A stretch of 64,000 bases of DNA from CAZEHS01 sp964511875 (GCA_964511875.1 CAZEHS010000003.1:20436-84435), one strand, 5' to 3'; positions 33,723 to 43,387 are shown, numbered from the stretch's first letter. Program-made: numbers and translations. Notes: generated by a model from the letters alone, not told the origin.

Positions 33723-35351
33723 CTAATCTCCTGTCGCCCATTGTATTGCCCTATAGATAAGGGCTGGTGTCTTCATGTAAAGGTCATCTTCATAAACCCG
33801 CTCAGTGATCTTGTGAAAATCCTTTCCCCAGGGTCCGATGTTCACTACGGGAATGGAAAGTTCCCGTATGGATCCCAAGGGAATTTGGTAAATGTCTCCC
33901 CATAGAGGCATGTTCTCCTGAGTGTACGCCATGATTCCATCGTTGAAATTGTAAAGTGCATAGCTGAGATCACTGATACCAAAGAAGTAGTCCCGAACCT
34001 GGTACGACTGGTTCCACTGGGTTTTTCCGAAGTCCAGCAGTACTTCCCGCAAGTGGGCAAGATCATTATTCACGCTTGGGTAGTAGGGAGGAGACAGTGC
34101 AATCACTACTACCGGTTCACTGATTCCAGAATACTCAAGAGTCAGCTCAATCATTCCGTAGCTGGCCTCTGCCATATCAATTTCATTCCTGGAAATCTGA
34201 AGCTTCAGTTCTGCGATTTTTTTCTGGTAAGCAAGGGTGAAGGGTTGCCCAACACGATCACCAGTTTGTTTGACAAGTTCTTCAAAGAGCAGCACCTGAG
34301 GTACCCAGGGCAGCCTGTAGAATGGAATACCCAGATTCTCGGTGTATGCCTTAAAGCAGGTGTTCATCGAGTCTATCACATCTTCAAAGGCCTTTCGGCA
34401 GTGTTTTTTCAGCAGAGTCAAATATGCTTCCGGAGTCCTGTTGAATGTTAGGATGCTCATGTATCCCGCAGTGGCGAGAGGAAGGGACACGTCATAACAC
34501 GTTTTCCTGTCTTTCATGTAAAGCCATACCGGGGGCAAGGTCGATTCTGCACCTGCGGTTTCCATGAAGGCAGGATTCATTTCGGTTTTCCTGATGATTT
34601 CGGCCAACAGTAAATTGGGATTGAATCCGTTGAAAACCTGACCGACATGAGCCGCCTTGCCCTTTACATACACCAGCGGCATCAATTTGCCGACCGAGCC
34701 CTGATAGAGCGTTCCCACATCAGGATATTCTCGGTCATGGGGTTCTGCGTTGATCAATAGAGCATACTCCAGTCCGAATCTCACCTTCAGGTCCAAGAGC
34801 AGTGGAACGGCTCCCCGCATCCCGGCAGACAGGTTTTCTTCATCCGGCAGGGACAGCAGCAGCAGGTTTCCGGAAAAATCCGGATCCTCGGAAACCTTTT
34901 CCATGAGGGCCATTTCAATGGCGCCTCCGCCCTTCATGTCACACAGGCCTCTACCGAACAGCCACTTGCCGCTGAGAGCGTCCTGATATTGTTCTTCAGT
35001 GACTTCCAATCTGCCTGATTCGATATGCTCCCGTATTTTTAAAGTTATTGCATCCACATCATAGGCAGCCTCACCAAGTTGTCCAAAATCAAGGATATCC
35101 GCGGTATCCCCATGATGAACCAGAACGACGGTACTTTCCCCTTTTCCTTTCACTAATGCCCACATCACCGAACGGTCAAGATGATCATCGGTAATTTTGA
35201 AGAAGCCCCGATGCTCTGGATTTTCCGTGAAATAGGGCGTTTCATCAAACCATTTCTGAAAAAACGGTTCCAGGCTTTTTTCCATGACGGTGTTCGTATG
35301 ACTGGGAATTGCAACGAACGCTTTTGCCAGCTCTTCAATTCGGTGTTTCAT
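33723..35351 (-). CDS. M20 family peptidase, RocB-like
   Basis: 542 residues. Metal-binding features of M20 peptidases are visible: VLVHHGDTAD near 77, LFGRGLCDMKGGGA near 130, LPDEENLSAGM near 165 and NAEPHDREYPD near 200. Length and the motif GSVGKLMPLVYVKGKAAHVGQVFNG match RocB-type proteins implicated in arginine use rather than short PepV/ArgE enzymes. It is probably a cytoplasmic hydrolase of peptides or N-acyl amino acids. ATG 35351 has GGAGG four bases upstream. It has a terminator before it and the AGCS symporter gene after it on the same strand, suggesting a catabolic pair. Confidence 0.85.
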   Translation of the reverse strand: MKHRIEELAKAFVAIPSHTNTVMEKSLEPFFQKWFDETPYFTENPEHRGFFKITDDHLDRSVMWALVKGKGESTVVLVHHGDTADILDFGQLGEAAYDVDAITLKIREHIESGRLEVTEEQYQDALSGKWLFGRGLCDMKGGGAIEMALMEKVSEDPDFSGNLLLLSLPDEENLSAGMRGAVPLLLDLKVRFGLEYALLINAEPHDREYPDVGTLYQGSVGKLMPLVYVKGKAAHVGQVFNGFNPNLLLAEIIRKTEMNPAFMETAGAESTLPPVWLYMKDRKTCYDVSLPLATAGYMSILTFNRTPEAYLTLLKKHCRKAFEDVIDSMNTCFKAYTENLGIPFYRLPWVPQVLLFEELVKQTGDRVGQPFTLAYQKKIAELKLQISRNEIDMAEASYGMIELTLEYSGISEPVVVIALSPPYYPSVNNDLAHLREVLLDFGKTQWNQSYQVRDYFFGISDLSYALYNFNDGIMAYTQENMPLWGDIYQIPLGSIRELSIPVVNIGPWGKDFHKITERVYEDDLYMKTPALIYRAIQWATGD

Positions 35352-35405
35352 GAAGCCTCCTTTCGTCAACGTCAGATGCTACTTAGAATTCTAATGTTCG
35401 ATTTC

Positions 35406-35446
35406 AAAAAAAATCGAACCGGTTCAGCAAATTTCAACCGGCTCGA
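35406..35446 (-). terminator. Terminator after the GlnK/GlnL-type operon
   Basis: On the minus strand TCGAGCCGGTT pairs with AACCGGTTCGA (one G-U), followed by eight T. It lies 32 bases after the response-regulator stop. An alternative hairpin TTCGATTT/AAATCGAA overlaps its 3' side, which might allow regulated read-through to the peptidase gene. Confidence 0.85.
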
Positions 35447-35477
35447 ATAAATATTTAGGAATCTGGATGATTAATAC

Positions 35478-36305
35478 TTAAGAAGTGAGTTGCAGCAGCA
35501 ATCCCTCGATGAACTTGTCGATATTGACTTTCCCTCCGATATCCTTTTTCCCGCGTATGAAGTCTATCTCTGCTTTTATATCCTCATAGTCGTAGAGGAC
35601 ATTAGCATAGCTTTGAAAGTACTCATTGCCTGTATCCTCTATCCCTATGTGAGCTAAAGTAGTAAGACCCTTTTTTGCAGCCCGTCGAATCCTTTGTTTA
35701 ACGATGACGGGTTTTTCACCGATTTCATTGCAATAGGCTGCGAATTCAATTTCTCCATAAGAATATTTCCTATTCACCAGATAAGAGACCAACCGGGCAA
35801 TCTCATGTGTTCCCTTTTCGCCCAGCATTCCGATCGCACCCAGAATCCGTTTAACATTCTTGTCTATGTCCTGGCGGGGCTCAGGTGACACTTTCCGATC
35901 TCCGAAAACACCCTGAATCTGACTAAGCATTTTTTTTAGTTCGATTTTCTCAACGACCTGACGTATAACTGTTTCAAGTTCCAGCCTGTTGATCGGCTTA
36001 CTGACGAAAAAATCTATTCCAGCGCGGTATGCATTGGATACCAGCTCGTCATCAGAGACCTGGGACACCATGATGAAACAGATATGAGGCCGTATTTTCC
36101 TGATTTCCTTGACCAGATTGATCCCGTCCAGTTTTGGCATGAGAAGATCTACCAGGACAATGTCCACATTCCCCAACAGAATCTCTCTCAATGCGGCTGC
36201 TCCGTCATCGGCAAAACCCACCACATCCCCTGCTTCACTCATCTCGACCTGCTTTGTTAAAATCCGTATCATAGCCGCGTCATCATCTACAATATAAAAT
36301 CTCAT
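35478..36305 (-). CDS. Response regulator with YcbB (GlnL-type) output domain
   Basis: 275 residues. The receiver domain (1-120) has DDD near 7, phospho-acceptor Asp in VDIVLVDLLMPKLDG near 53 and the Lys of FVSKPINRLE near 102. The C-terminal 130 residues (GAIGMLGEKGTHEIARLV, VIVKQRIRRAAKKGLTTLAHIG) match the YcbB domain, so far seen mainly in Bacillus GlnL and relatives. GlnK-GlnL activates glutaminase and a glutamine AGCS transporter in Bacillus; here an AGCS transporter lies nearby. The ATG at 36305 has AGGTGG upstream and overlaps the kinase stop as ATGA; the GTG at 36314 is less likely. Confidence 0.85.
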   Translation of the reverse strand: MRFYIVDDDAAMIRILTKQVEMSEAGDVVGFADDGAAALREILLGNVDIVLVDLLMPKLDGINLVKEIRKIRPHICFIMVSQVSDDELVSNAYRAGIDFFVSKPINRLELETVIRQVVEKIELKKMLSQIQGVFGDRKVSPEPRQDIDKNVKRILGAIGMLGEKGTHEIARLVSYLVNRKYSYGEIEFAAYCNEIGEKPVIVKQRIRRAAKKGLTTLAHIGIEDTGNEYFQSYANVLYDYEDIKAEIDFIRGKKDIGGKVNIDKFIEGLLLQLTS

Positions 36306-37570
36306 TGATTCCACCTCGTCAAGGATTCTTCCTGAATCTTTATGGTGAATCGGGACCCTTCATCCACCTTGGAATCCACCGTGATTGATCCTCTGAAATA
36401 ATTCTCCACTAAATCCTTCACCAGTGTCAGGCCCAAGCCTCTGTTGATATCGCCTGTCACATCATCAAAACGGCTGCTGTATCCCGGTTTGAAGATAACA
36501 GCCAGGTCATCAGGCCGAATGCCCTCTCCATTGTCCCGTACTGTTATGATGATCTTGTTTTTAATATGCTCGATTGTACAGCGGATATATCCCGCCTTTT
36601 TCTTGCCGATGCTTTCTATGCTGTTATTCAGGAGATTTTTGATGATCGTTGTCAGAAAGTAATGCTCTTTGATGATGATATCCATTTCAACATTTATGGA
36701 AAGGTCTATATCAAACCCTTCCTTATCAATGAGAGACTGGGAATCAGCCCGGATGATCTCTGTCAGATCAGTCATACGCATTTCCCCGCTGCCGCTGCCA
36801 AACTCAGCAAATGCCTCCATTCCCTTGATTCGACGCAAATAATCCTTCTTGATTTCATGAACATCCTTGGCGATATCCAATGCCATATCCTTCAGATTTT
36901 CTGTGATCCGGCCTTCGTTGATCCTATTATATATCTCAAAGGATTTCTTCATGACATCCTCAATCTCCACAAGGTTCTTATTCATGAAGTAAAGCTCTGT
37001 CTTGAAACTGGCTGTTTGGAGCAGCAGATCTCTATAGCGTGTTTCATGTTCCTCCTGAGTAATCAAGGTTTTCTGATACTGGTAGATTGTAATCAGGATC
37101 AGAGCCAATACGGTTCTGGACAGGGCTACAATCAGCAGTGTCCGGACGACAGGTGCTTCTAGTCCCTGAATGCCGATCCGAATCATGATTTCCAGTAAAT
37201 CAGAAATGAAATCGCATATGAAAATCGTGAATGAAAATCGTAAAATGCTATGTTTGCCGGGAATGTGTGAAAACGTCCAATAAATCAGTGCGTATATGAC
37301 CATGAAGATAAAGTCAGGGGCAACGGTTCTCAGAGTTCCTTCAACACTCCCATAAAGCGGATATTCTATGATTCCCCTGAATAGGGCCGCAACCAGTCCG
37401 GAGGCCGGGATGACTATCAATGGATTGATTTTCTGATAGATATAGAGGAATAATCCCAACACGATGACAGACAGCGATGTGGTGAATCCCGGCATGAAAA
37501 GATTGATGGCAATACGATTCGCTAATGTCACAGCGAGTATGAAAATCAGGTAATCCTTTGTTTTGAACAC
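36302..37570 (-). CDS. Membrane histidine kinase of the GlnK (YcbA) type
   Basis: 422 residues. Five or six membrane segments fill the first 170 residues, then a coiled coil follows with a SpoOB-like H-box (DVHEIKKDYLRRI near 230). The HATPase domain lies near 285-415: NLLNNSIESIG, DNGEGI, GLGLTLVKDLV. It is the partner of the YcbB-domain regulator, which starts within its stop codon. The start is GTG with GGAGG eight bases upstream. It probably senses an extracellular or membrane-borne amino-acid signal; the ligand is inferred only from the neighbours. Confidence 0.85.
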   Translation of the reverse strand: MFKTKDYLIFILAVTLANRIAINLFMPGFTTSLSVIVLGLFLYIYQKINPLIVIPASGLVAALFRGIIEYPLYGSVEGTLRTVAPDFIFMVIYALIYWTFSHIPGKHSILRFSFTIFICDFISDLLEIMIRIGIQGLEAPVVRTLLIVALSRTVLALILITIYQYQKTLITQEEHETRYRDLLLQTASFKTELYFMNKNLVEIEDVMKKSFEIYNRINEGRITENLKDMALDIAKDVHEIKKDYLRRIKGMEAFAEFGSGSGEMRMTDLTEIIRADSQSLIDKEGFDIDLSINVEMDIIIKEHYFLTTIIKNLLNNSIESIGKKKAGYIRCTIEHIKNKIIITVRDNGEGIRPDDLAVIFKPGYSSRFDDVTGDINRGLGLTLVKDLVENYFRGSITVDSKVDEGSRFTIKIQEESLTRWNQ

Positions 37571-37785
37571 AGCCCATGCCTCCTGCTCGATTTGATATCC
37601 AGCTGCGGTAAGACTATCGTAACAGAGGTATGGGAATACAGCAAGAGTATGCAGGAAACCGCTGTCATCGGAGCCTGCTGATCAATTCCCGAATCAAATT
37701 TAGCGATTAAACACTTCTGATTCAGGGTATAACAGCAAGACTTGCTGTATTGCAATGTTGAATCCTTATCGTCAGGAGAACCCTC

Positions 37786-40700
37786 ATGCCTATCGCCAAA
37801 CGACTATTCGTGGTAATGACCCTTATGATATTCTGCCTGGCTCAGATTCCCGAATCTTACTCTGAGACGTTTGAAAAAAAATCCGTATTGTACATCAGTT
37901 CCTATCACGAGGGCTATAAATGGAGCGATGACATTCTGACCGGTATTCAATCCGTATTGCCTATGGAGAATCCTGATTTCAGCATGCGTGTGGAATATAT
38001 GGACACTCAGAGAATCTCGGATCCCGCTTATCTTGACAAGCTTCTGGAGGTTTACCGGTCCAAATACAGAGAAACACGCTTCGACCTGATCCTTTCGGCG
38101 GATGATGCGGCCTATACATTCCTTTTTCAGCACAGCCAGGAGATGTTTCCAGGAACGCCGGTCGTATTCTGCGGAGTCAATTATCTTGATCCGTCAACAT
38201 TGAAGGGACATCCCGAATTTGCCGGAGTTGTCGAAGGCTACGATATCCGCAGCACGTTGGAAACCGCTGTCCGACTGCATCCCGGTATAAAAAAAATATA
38301 CTACGTCAATGACACAACGCTCTCTGGTCAGGCTGTAATGAAAGTGCTGCAGGAAACGATGGATCAGTTTGGGAGCCGCTTCACGTTTGAACAGGTTATG
38401 GGCCGAAACCTAGGCGAGCTGGAAAGGAAGGTTCAGACACTTCCGAAGGATTCGATCCTGATGATGCTGGTCTATGCCCGCGATGCTGAAGGAACCAATT
38501 ACTCATATTCTGAAAGCATAGCCGGATTGGCAGCGAACAGCAGTGTTCCCATATATGGCGTCTGGGATTTTCATCTGGGATCCGGTATTGTCGGCGGAAT
38601 GCTTACAAGTGGTTTTTATCAGGGTGAAACCGCTGCGAATATTGCTCTCAGGATATTGAACGGCGCGTCGCCTTCATCAATACCGATTGTTACTGAGGAG
38701 ACCAACCACTATGCCTTCGATGATCTGAAGCTGAAGCAATACGGAATCCGAACGGATCAGCTGCCGCCGGGTAGTGAGATCATCAATTACTCAGGGACTT
38801 CAAAGAAACAGATTCTTGTACTGAATTCTTATCACAAGGGCATGCAGTGGGAGGATGATATTGACCTTGGCCTTAGAGATGCATTATCAGACCGGCTTGA
38901 TCATATTGACCTGACTTATGAATTCATGGATGTGAAAAGGAATCCGGATCCGGTTAACGTTCAACATGCCAACCAGTCACTGATAAAAAAATATGTCAAC
39001 AAGCGGTTTGATGCGATTTTAGCTGCTGATGATGATGCTTTCAAGTTCCTTACGACATATCATGATTCACTGTTTCCAGATACCCCCGTTGTTTTCAGCG
39101 GCGTTAATTATTATGAAGACTCAATGATTGGAGGCAGCCCCTGGTATACTGGAGTTGTGGAAGCCTACGACCTGAATGATACCCTTGATGCGGCTCTGGA
39201 TATGATACCGGAAGCAAAACGCGTCATCGTCATCAATGACACGACCCTGACAGGGAAGGCCAACCACCGTAACATCGAGAATATCATTGGCCTCTATAAG
39301 GATCGCCTTACATTTGACTTTTGGGAAAATGTCAATATGTCGGACATCCAGAGCATGGTTAAAATACTTCCTAAAGATACCTTTATCCTGCTGATGTCCT
39401 TCAATCGCGACAAATCAAACAACAGTTATTCGTATGATGACAGTATCCGCTTGATCTCGGCGGATTCTTCCGTTCCTATATTTGGCGTGTGGGACTTTTA
39501 CCTGGGAAAAGGCCTGATGGGCGGCATGCTTACCAGCGGCTTCAATCAGGGAAAGGCCGCCGGCGCCATGATTGGAAAAATATTGGATGGTGCATCGCCA
39601 TCTGCATTACCGGTCATCCGAAAAAGTCCTAATCAATATATGTTCGATCTTAAAGAAATCAAGCGCTATGGAATCAGCACATTGGAACTTCCGCCAGGGA
39701 GCAAGGTAATCAACAACACCTTTGCATTCAAATCATTTTATGACTCCAACCGAATGCTGGTCATGGTGACCGCTTTTATCGTTCTGAGCCTGTGTGTGCT
39801 GGTTCTGACTCTCATGGTGCTGCTGCTGAAGAACAATCTTCGGATCCGAAAACGATTTGAAGGAGAACTTGAAACCGCCAGAGCTGCCGCTGAGCAGGCA
39901 AGCCTTGCAAAAGGGCGTTTTCTGGCAAATATGAGCCATGAAATCCGTACGCCGATGAATGGACTTATCGGTATGACCGACCTTGTCTTACAAACGGAAT
40001 TGGCACCGACACAAAGAAAATACCTTGATACGGTACGAGCCTCCGCACATTCGCTCCTACGGGTTATCAACGATATTCTCGATTATTCCAAGATCGAAGC
40101 CGGGAAACTGGGAATAAGCCAGGAACCCTTCAACCTTCATGAACTGATCACAGAGATCGCTGACCTGTTTCGAATCAGTGCTTCTCAGAAGGGACTGATC
40201 CTTGAATCCGATGTGGAAGCCGATATCCCTCAGATTGTATCCGGTGACAGCGTACGGATTCGTCAGGTGCTGAGCAACCTGATTACCAACGCCATTAAAT
40301 TCACTGACAAGGGAATCATAACCCTGAAGGTTCTGTCCACTCCCTCGGAATTGGAGTTTCCTATGTATCGTTTCATGGTTCAGGATACCGGTATTGGAAT
40401 CGCACATGATAAACAGGATCAGATTTTCCAGGATTTCACACAATTCGACAGTACGTCGATTCGTGCAGGAGTGGGAAGCGGATTAGGGCTGTCAATCTCA
40501 CGGCAGCTGGTGGAACTTATGGATGGCGCACTTCATGTTGAAAGCGAACCAGGGATAGGCAGCCGATTCTATTTTGATATCCCCCTTGAGTCCGGATCAC
40601 TGTCACAAAGCCCGGCAATCCTCAAGGAGGAAAGCTCAGAACGGCACCCCAATATAAGGATCCTTGTTGCTGAAGACGATGAAATCAGCCAGTCGCTGAT

Positions 40701-41037
40701 GCGAATCATTCTCGAGCAAAGAGGATACTCCGTGACAACCGTATCAAACGGGCTTCTTGCCATTGAAGCAATTAAGGAAAACACCTTCGATCTGATCATG
40801 ATGGATGTCAGCATGCCTGAACTTAATGGGTTTGAAACAACAGCAGCAATCAGAAGCCGGGAGGCTCCTGGTGCACGCATCCCAATCATTGCAATGACTG
40901 CATATGCACTCAAGGGCGACAGGGAAAAAGTCATTGCAGCCGGTATGGATGATTATGTAACCAAACCCGTCCAGATGAATGAGGTGCATGAAAAGGTAGA
41001 GCGATTGCTGAATCGGTTTTCGGATGATGCCTCATGA
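37786..41037 (+). CDS. Hybrid histidine kinase with duplicated ABC-type substrate-binding sensor domains
   Basis: 1083 residues. A signal segment (about 1-26) precedes two tandem periplasmic-binding domains of the ABC_sub_bind (TrpX-like) type, near 33-330 and 343-640. They share paired motifs such as LYISSYHEGYKW / LVLNSYHKGMQW and YGVWDFHLGSGIVGGMLTSG / FGVWDFYLGKGLMGGMLTSG. A membrane segment near 655-680 is followed by HisKA (ANMSHEIRTPMNG near 716), HATPase (about 830-945) and a receiver domain (Asp in IMMDVSMPELNG near 1008). It probably senses a small molecule outside the cell. No HPt or regulator gene is adjacent. AGGAGA lies six bases before the ATG. Confidence 0.9.
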   Translation: MPIAKRLFVVMTLMIFCLAQIPESYSETFEKKSVLYISSYHEGYKWSDDILTGIQSVLPMENPDFSMRVEYMDTQRISDPAYLDKLLEVYRSKYRETRFDLILSADDAAYTFLFQHSQEMFPGTPVVFCGVNYLDPSTLKGHPEFAGVVEGYDIRSTLETAVRLHPGIKKIYYVNDTTLSGQAVMKVLQETMDQFGSRFTFEQVMGRNLGELERKVQTLPKDSILMMLVYARDAEGTNYSYSESIAGLAANSSVPIYGVWDFHLGSGIVGGMLTSGFYQGETAANIALRILNGASPSSIPIVTEETNHYAFDDLKLKQYGIRTDQLPPGSEIINYSGTSKKQILVLNSYHKGMQWEDDIDLGLRDALSDRLDHIDLTYEFMDVKRNPDPVNVQHANQSLIKKYVNKRFDAILAADDDAFKFLTTYHDSLFPDTPVVFSGVNYYEDSMIGGSPWYTGVVEAYDLNDTLDAALDMIPEAKRVIVINDTTLTGKANHRNIENIIGLYKDRLTFDFWENVNMSDIQSMVKILPKDTFILLMSFNRDKSNNSYSYDDSIRLISADSSVPIFGVWDFYLGKGLMGGMLTSGFNQGKAAGAMIGKILDGASPSALPVIRKSPNQYMFDLKEIKRYGISTLELPPGSKVINNTFAFKSFYDSNRMLVMVTAFIVLSLCVLVLTLMVLLLKNNLRIRKRFEGELETARAAAEQASLAKGRFLANMSHEIRTPMNGLIGMTDLVLQTELAPTQRKYLDTVRASAHSLLRVINDILDYSKIEAGKLGISQEPFNLHELITEIADLFRISASQKGLILESDVEADIPQIVSGDSVRIRQVLSNLITNAIKFTDKGIITLKVLSTPSELEFPMYRFMVQDTGIGIAHDKQDQIFQDFTQFDSTSIRAGVGSGLGLSISRQLVELMDGALHVESEPGIGSRFYFDIPLESGSLSQSPAILKEESSERHPNIRILVAEDDEISQSLMRIILEQRGYSVTTVSNGLLAIEAIKENTFDLIMMDVSMPELNGFETTAAIRSREAPGARIPIIAMTAYALKGDREKVIAAGMDDYVTKPVQMNEVHEKVERLLNRFSDDAS

Positions 41038-41045
41038 ATGAACAG

Positions 41046-41089
41046 AACGTACCTGGCCGGAAAGCTTCTGCTTTCCGGCCAGGTACGTT
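41046..41089 (+). repeat. Perfect 20-bp inverted repeat after the hybrid kinase gene
   Basis: AACGTACCTGGCCGGAAAGC and its exact complement enclose a TTCT loop. It starts eight bases after the stop codon and has no T tract; the two-hairpin repeat begins two bases later. It may be a terminator-like or 3'-end-protecting hairpin. Confidence 0.8.
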
Positions 41090-41090
41090 C

Positions 41091-41220
41091 ATCCGATGCC
41101 TAACAGTTCTAAGACTCCCGCTTCTATAAGCGGCGAGTGGAGAACTGTAAAGGCCCTGGATCCGTTCAACTAAGCTTCGGATGGAGTAGAAACTCCACCC
41201 GAAGCAAAGGTTCACTTCAT
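41091..41220 (+). repeat. Two-hairpin dispersed repeat, copy 2
   Basis: 130 bases, nearly identical to 30207-30335: one T-to-C change next to hairpin I and one extra A before GGTTCAC. It lies 53 bases 3' of the hybrid kinase gene in the same orientation. Its last four bases overlap the stop codon of the convergent diguanylate cyclase gene (TGA at 41219-41217). Confidence 0.9.
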
Positions 41221-43292
41221 ATGATGATTGCATCCTGTACAAGCCGGCTCATTTGCTTCTTCATGGCCGCCTTATGAACATACATTCGAGCATCTGCTAT
41301 CTTCAGCAGTTCCTCGATGCTGAATCCCATATCGCCGAACCGGACAATTCCATAACCAAATCCCAAATGAAGGTCCGGAACCCTTAGCTGAAGATCACTT
41401 TCGGCAAGCAACCTGTTCACCTCATCCAATTTAGCGGCCAGATCAGCCTCAGTCATATGGAAGAAAACACATACAAATTCATCTCCACCCAGTCGGATGA
41501 GCACATCAGTTGCACGGAAAATCTTCTGGATGGTAGCACTGAAAAATCGGATGTAGGTGTCCCCTTCATAATGTCCCAAACGGTCATTCACCTGCTTCAG
41601 ATCATTTAGATCCATCGCAGCAATCAGTACTTCAGTCCCGTAACGGCGCCATCTTGGCGCATGCTCCTCTTCAATTTCCTGTAAATACCATCGGTTGAGA
41701 AAACCCGTAAGCTGATCATGCTTGGACAGGTACGCATACTGCCTGAACATTTCCCTGTGGGATAGAGCCAGACCAAGCTGTTCCCGCAGGTACTCCATGA
41801 TAGTGATGTCATTCTCCGTATAGACGTTGTTATCCCGTGAATCAATATTGATCAATCCATAAAGACGACCTTCCTTGATAATGGGCCCGCTAATGGACGA
41901 TTGAACCACATAGTGTTCCTTGTTATCCATTATATCAACATAATCCGCATTCAGCAGGGACTGTATATCATTGATTATGACAGTTTGACTATAATCGCCG
42001 CCAGTGACATGGTAAAGGAATGATTCATTCAGCGGCAGACGGAAGTTATGACTTTCCTCCTGATTGTAGCCAAAACTGGATGCCATCGTAAGGACTCCCT
42101 CTTCATCCAGGAGCATGATGCAGCCCAGATCCGCATGAGGTATCACCTCCCGTACCCGGCTAAGGATATAATCGAAGAAAGAATCAAGATTCACATCCTT
42201 GGAAAGCCTGTGATTGATGGCAAGCACAACATCCTTCATCTTTGAGAGCTGTTCCACCTGGTTCTTCTGCTTCATTTCATCTGTGATATCCATGATATTG
42301 ACAAGGATATATCCATCACTTTCGATATCAATGTAATGGAACTTGATCCGTGCTTTCCGAAAACTGCCGTCCAGGTGCCTGAAATCTATGCATGGAAGTA
42401 TTGCAGATTCTTTGTTTGCAGATATTCCAATTATTGCCTTTTCGAACTTCTCCAGATCTTCTTCTTCAATGATCTGTGAGATCGACTTTTCATCAATCTG
42501 TTCAAAACCATATCCACTTATTTTTCGGAGACCGTCGTTATAATATTTAAGATCCCCTGACATATCCAACAGGACCAGGGCTGCATCTGTGTTTTCCAAA
42601 AGTCCTTTCATGAGGGCCTCAGCTTCGCGGGTCCGTTTGAGCTGGGCGTCTATCCGAAGATTGCTCCGGGTTATCTCCTTATGGGCCCTTTTGAGCTCCT
42701 CATTTTTTTCCAGAACGCTCCGGTTCATCAAATGAGCCTGCAGCCTTTTTCTATACCGTTCAAGGCTCAAAGCCACTGTAGTCGCAGCAAAAACATCCGT
42801 TATCAGAAGCGTGATGAAGGTTTCGTTTCCAAGGACTCCAAGCAGTGCCAGAATGTGCAGTACCATCTGTAAAAATAAGAGTGAATGGATTATCCGCCTT
42901 TCAAAATAGAAGAGAGTTCCCAAAAGCAGCATGAGTCCCACGTATACAGCGGTAATGCTTGTCTGAAAACCCATGTAGCTGCCATAGAACAGGCGTGATC
43001 CCAGAATGAGGATGATGAACACATACTCCTTAGCAGACGTTGATTCATCCCCCTTCAGGATGATCCATGCGCCTAAAGCAAATGCACCTGCAAGGACCGT
43101 GGGGATCAGCCATCTGAACTGTTCATTCAAAAAGCCGCCTGGATTCGCCCCTAAATAGAGGAAGAATACAACGTCAAGAACAATAAAGATCGCCAACACG
43201 ATTTTCATGATCCTAATATTGTGCCGGTGAATGAATGTGGCAAATTCAGCAGTTTCCATGCCCTGGTTTGGTGGGTTTTCAATGATCTTCAT
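41217..43292 (-). CDS. Membrane-bound diguanylate cyclase (TM-PAS-GAF-GGDEF)
   Basis: 691 residues: six or so membrane segments within the first 180 residues, a coiled coil, a PAS domain near 225-340, a GAF domain near 350-510 and a GGDEF domain near 530-685. The active-site signature RLGGDEF is intact, and RATD five residues before it forms the product-inhibition I-site. No EAL domain is present, so it should make c-di-GMP. CAGGAGG precedes the ATG. The last codons lie at the edge of a dispersed repeat, which may have set the present C-terminus. Confidence 0.92.
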   Translation of the reverse strand: MKIIENPPNQGMETAEFATFIHRHNIRIMKIVLAIFIVLDVVFFLYLGANPGGFLNEQFRWLIPTVLAGAFALGAWIILKGDESTSAKEYVFIILILGSRLFYGSYMGFQTSITAVYVGLMLLLGTLFYFERRIIHSLLFLQMVLHILALLGVLGNETFITLLITDVFAATTVALSLERYRKRLQAHLMNRSVLEKNEELKRAHKEITRSNLRIDAQLKRTREAEALMKGLLENTDAALVLLDMSGDLKYYNDGLRKISGYGFEQIDEKSISQIIEEEDLEKFEKAIIGISANKESAILPCIDFRHLDGSFRKARIKFHYIDIESDGYILVNIMDITDEMKQKNQVEQLSKMKDVVLAINHRLSKDVNLDSFFDYILSRVREVIPHADLGCIMLLDEEGVLTMASSFGYNQEESHNFRLPLNESFLYHVTGGDYSQTVIINDIQSLLNADYVDIMDNKEHYVVQSSISGPIIKEGRLYGLINIDSRDNNVYTENDITIMEYLREQLGLALSHREMFRQYAYLSKHDQLTGFLNRWYLQEIEEEHAPRWRRYGTEVLIAAMDLNDLKQVNDRLGHYEGDTYIRFFSATIQKIFRATDVLIRLGGDEFVCVFFHMTEADLAAKLDEVNRLLAESDLQLRVPDLHLGFGYGIVRFGDMGFSIEELLKIADARMYVHKAAMKKQMSRLVQDAIII

Positions 43293-43387
43293 GGCAGCCT
43301 CCTGATTAGTGCTTATCTCTACTCATACCCATGAAGCGGAACCGAAACCACTTCGTGGAATCCAGAGAAAATTTTTCGCTGCTTGGT

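Noticed and set aside
41217..43292. A possible c-di-GMP riboswitch before the other two GGDEF genes (starts 43292 and 54188)
   Set aside because: Neither leader contains the GNRA-capped P2 or GGYCUAA signature; only the gene at 10833-12755 has aptamers.
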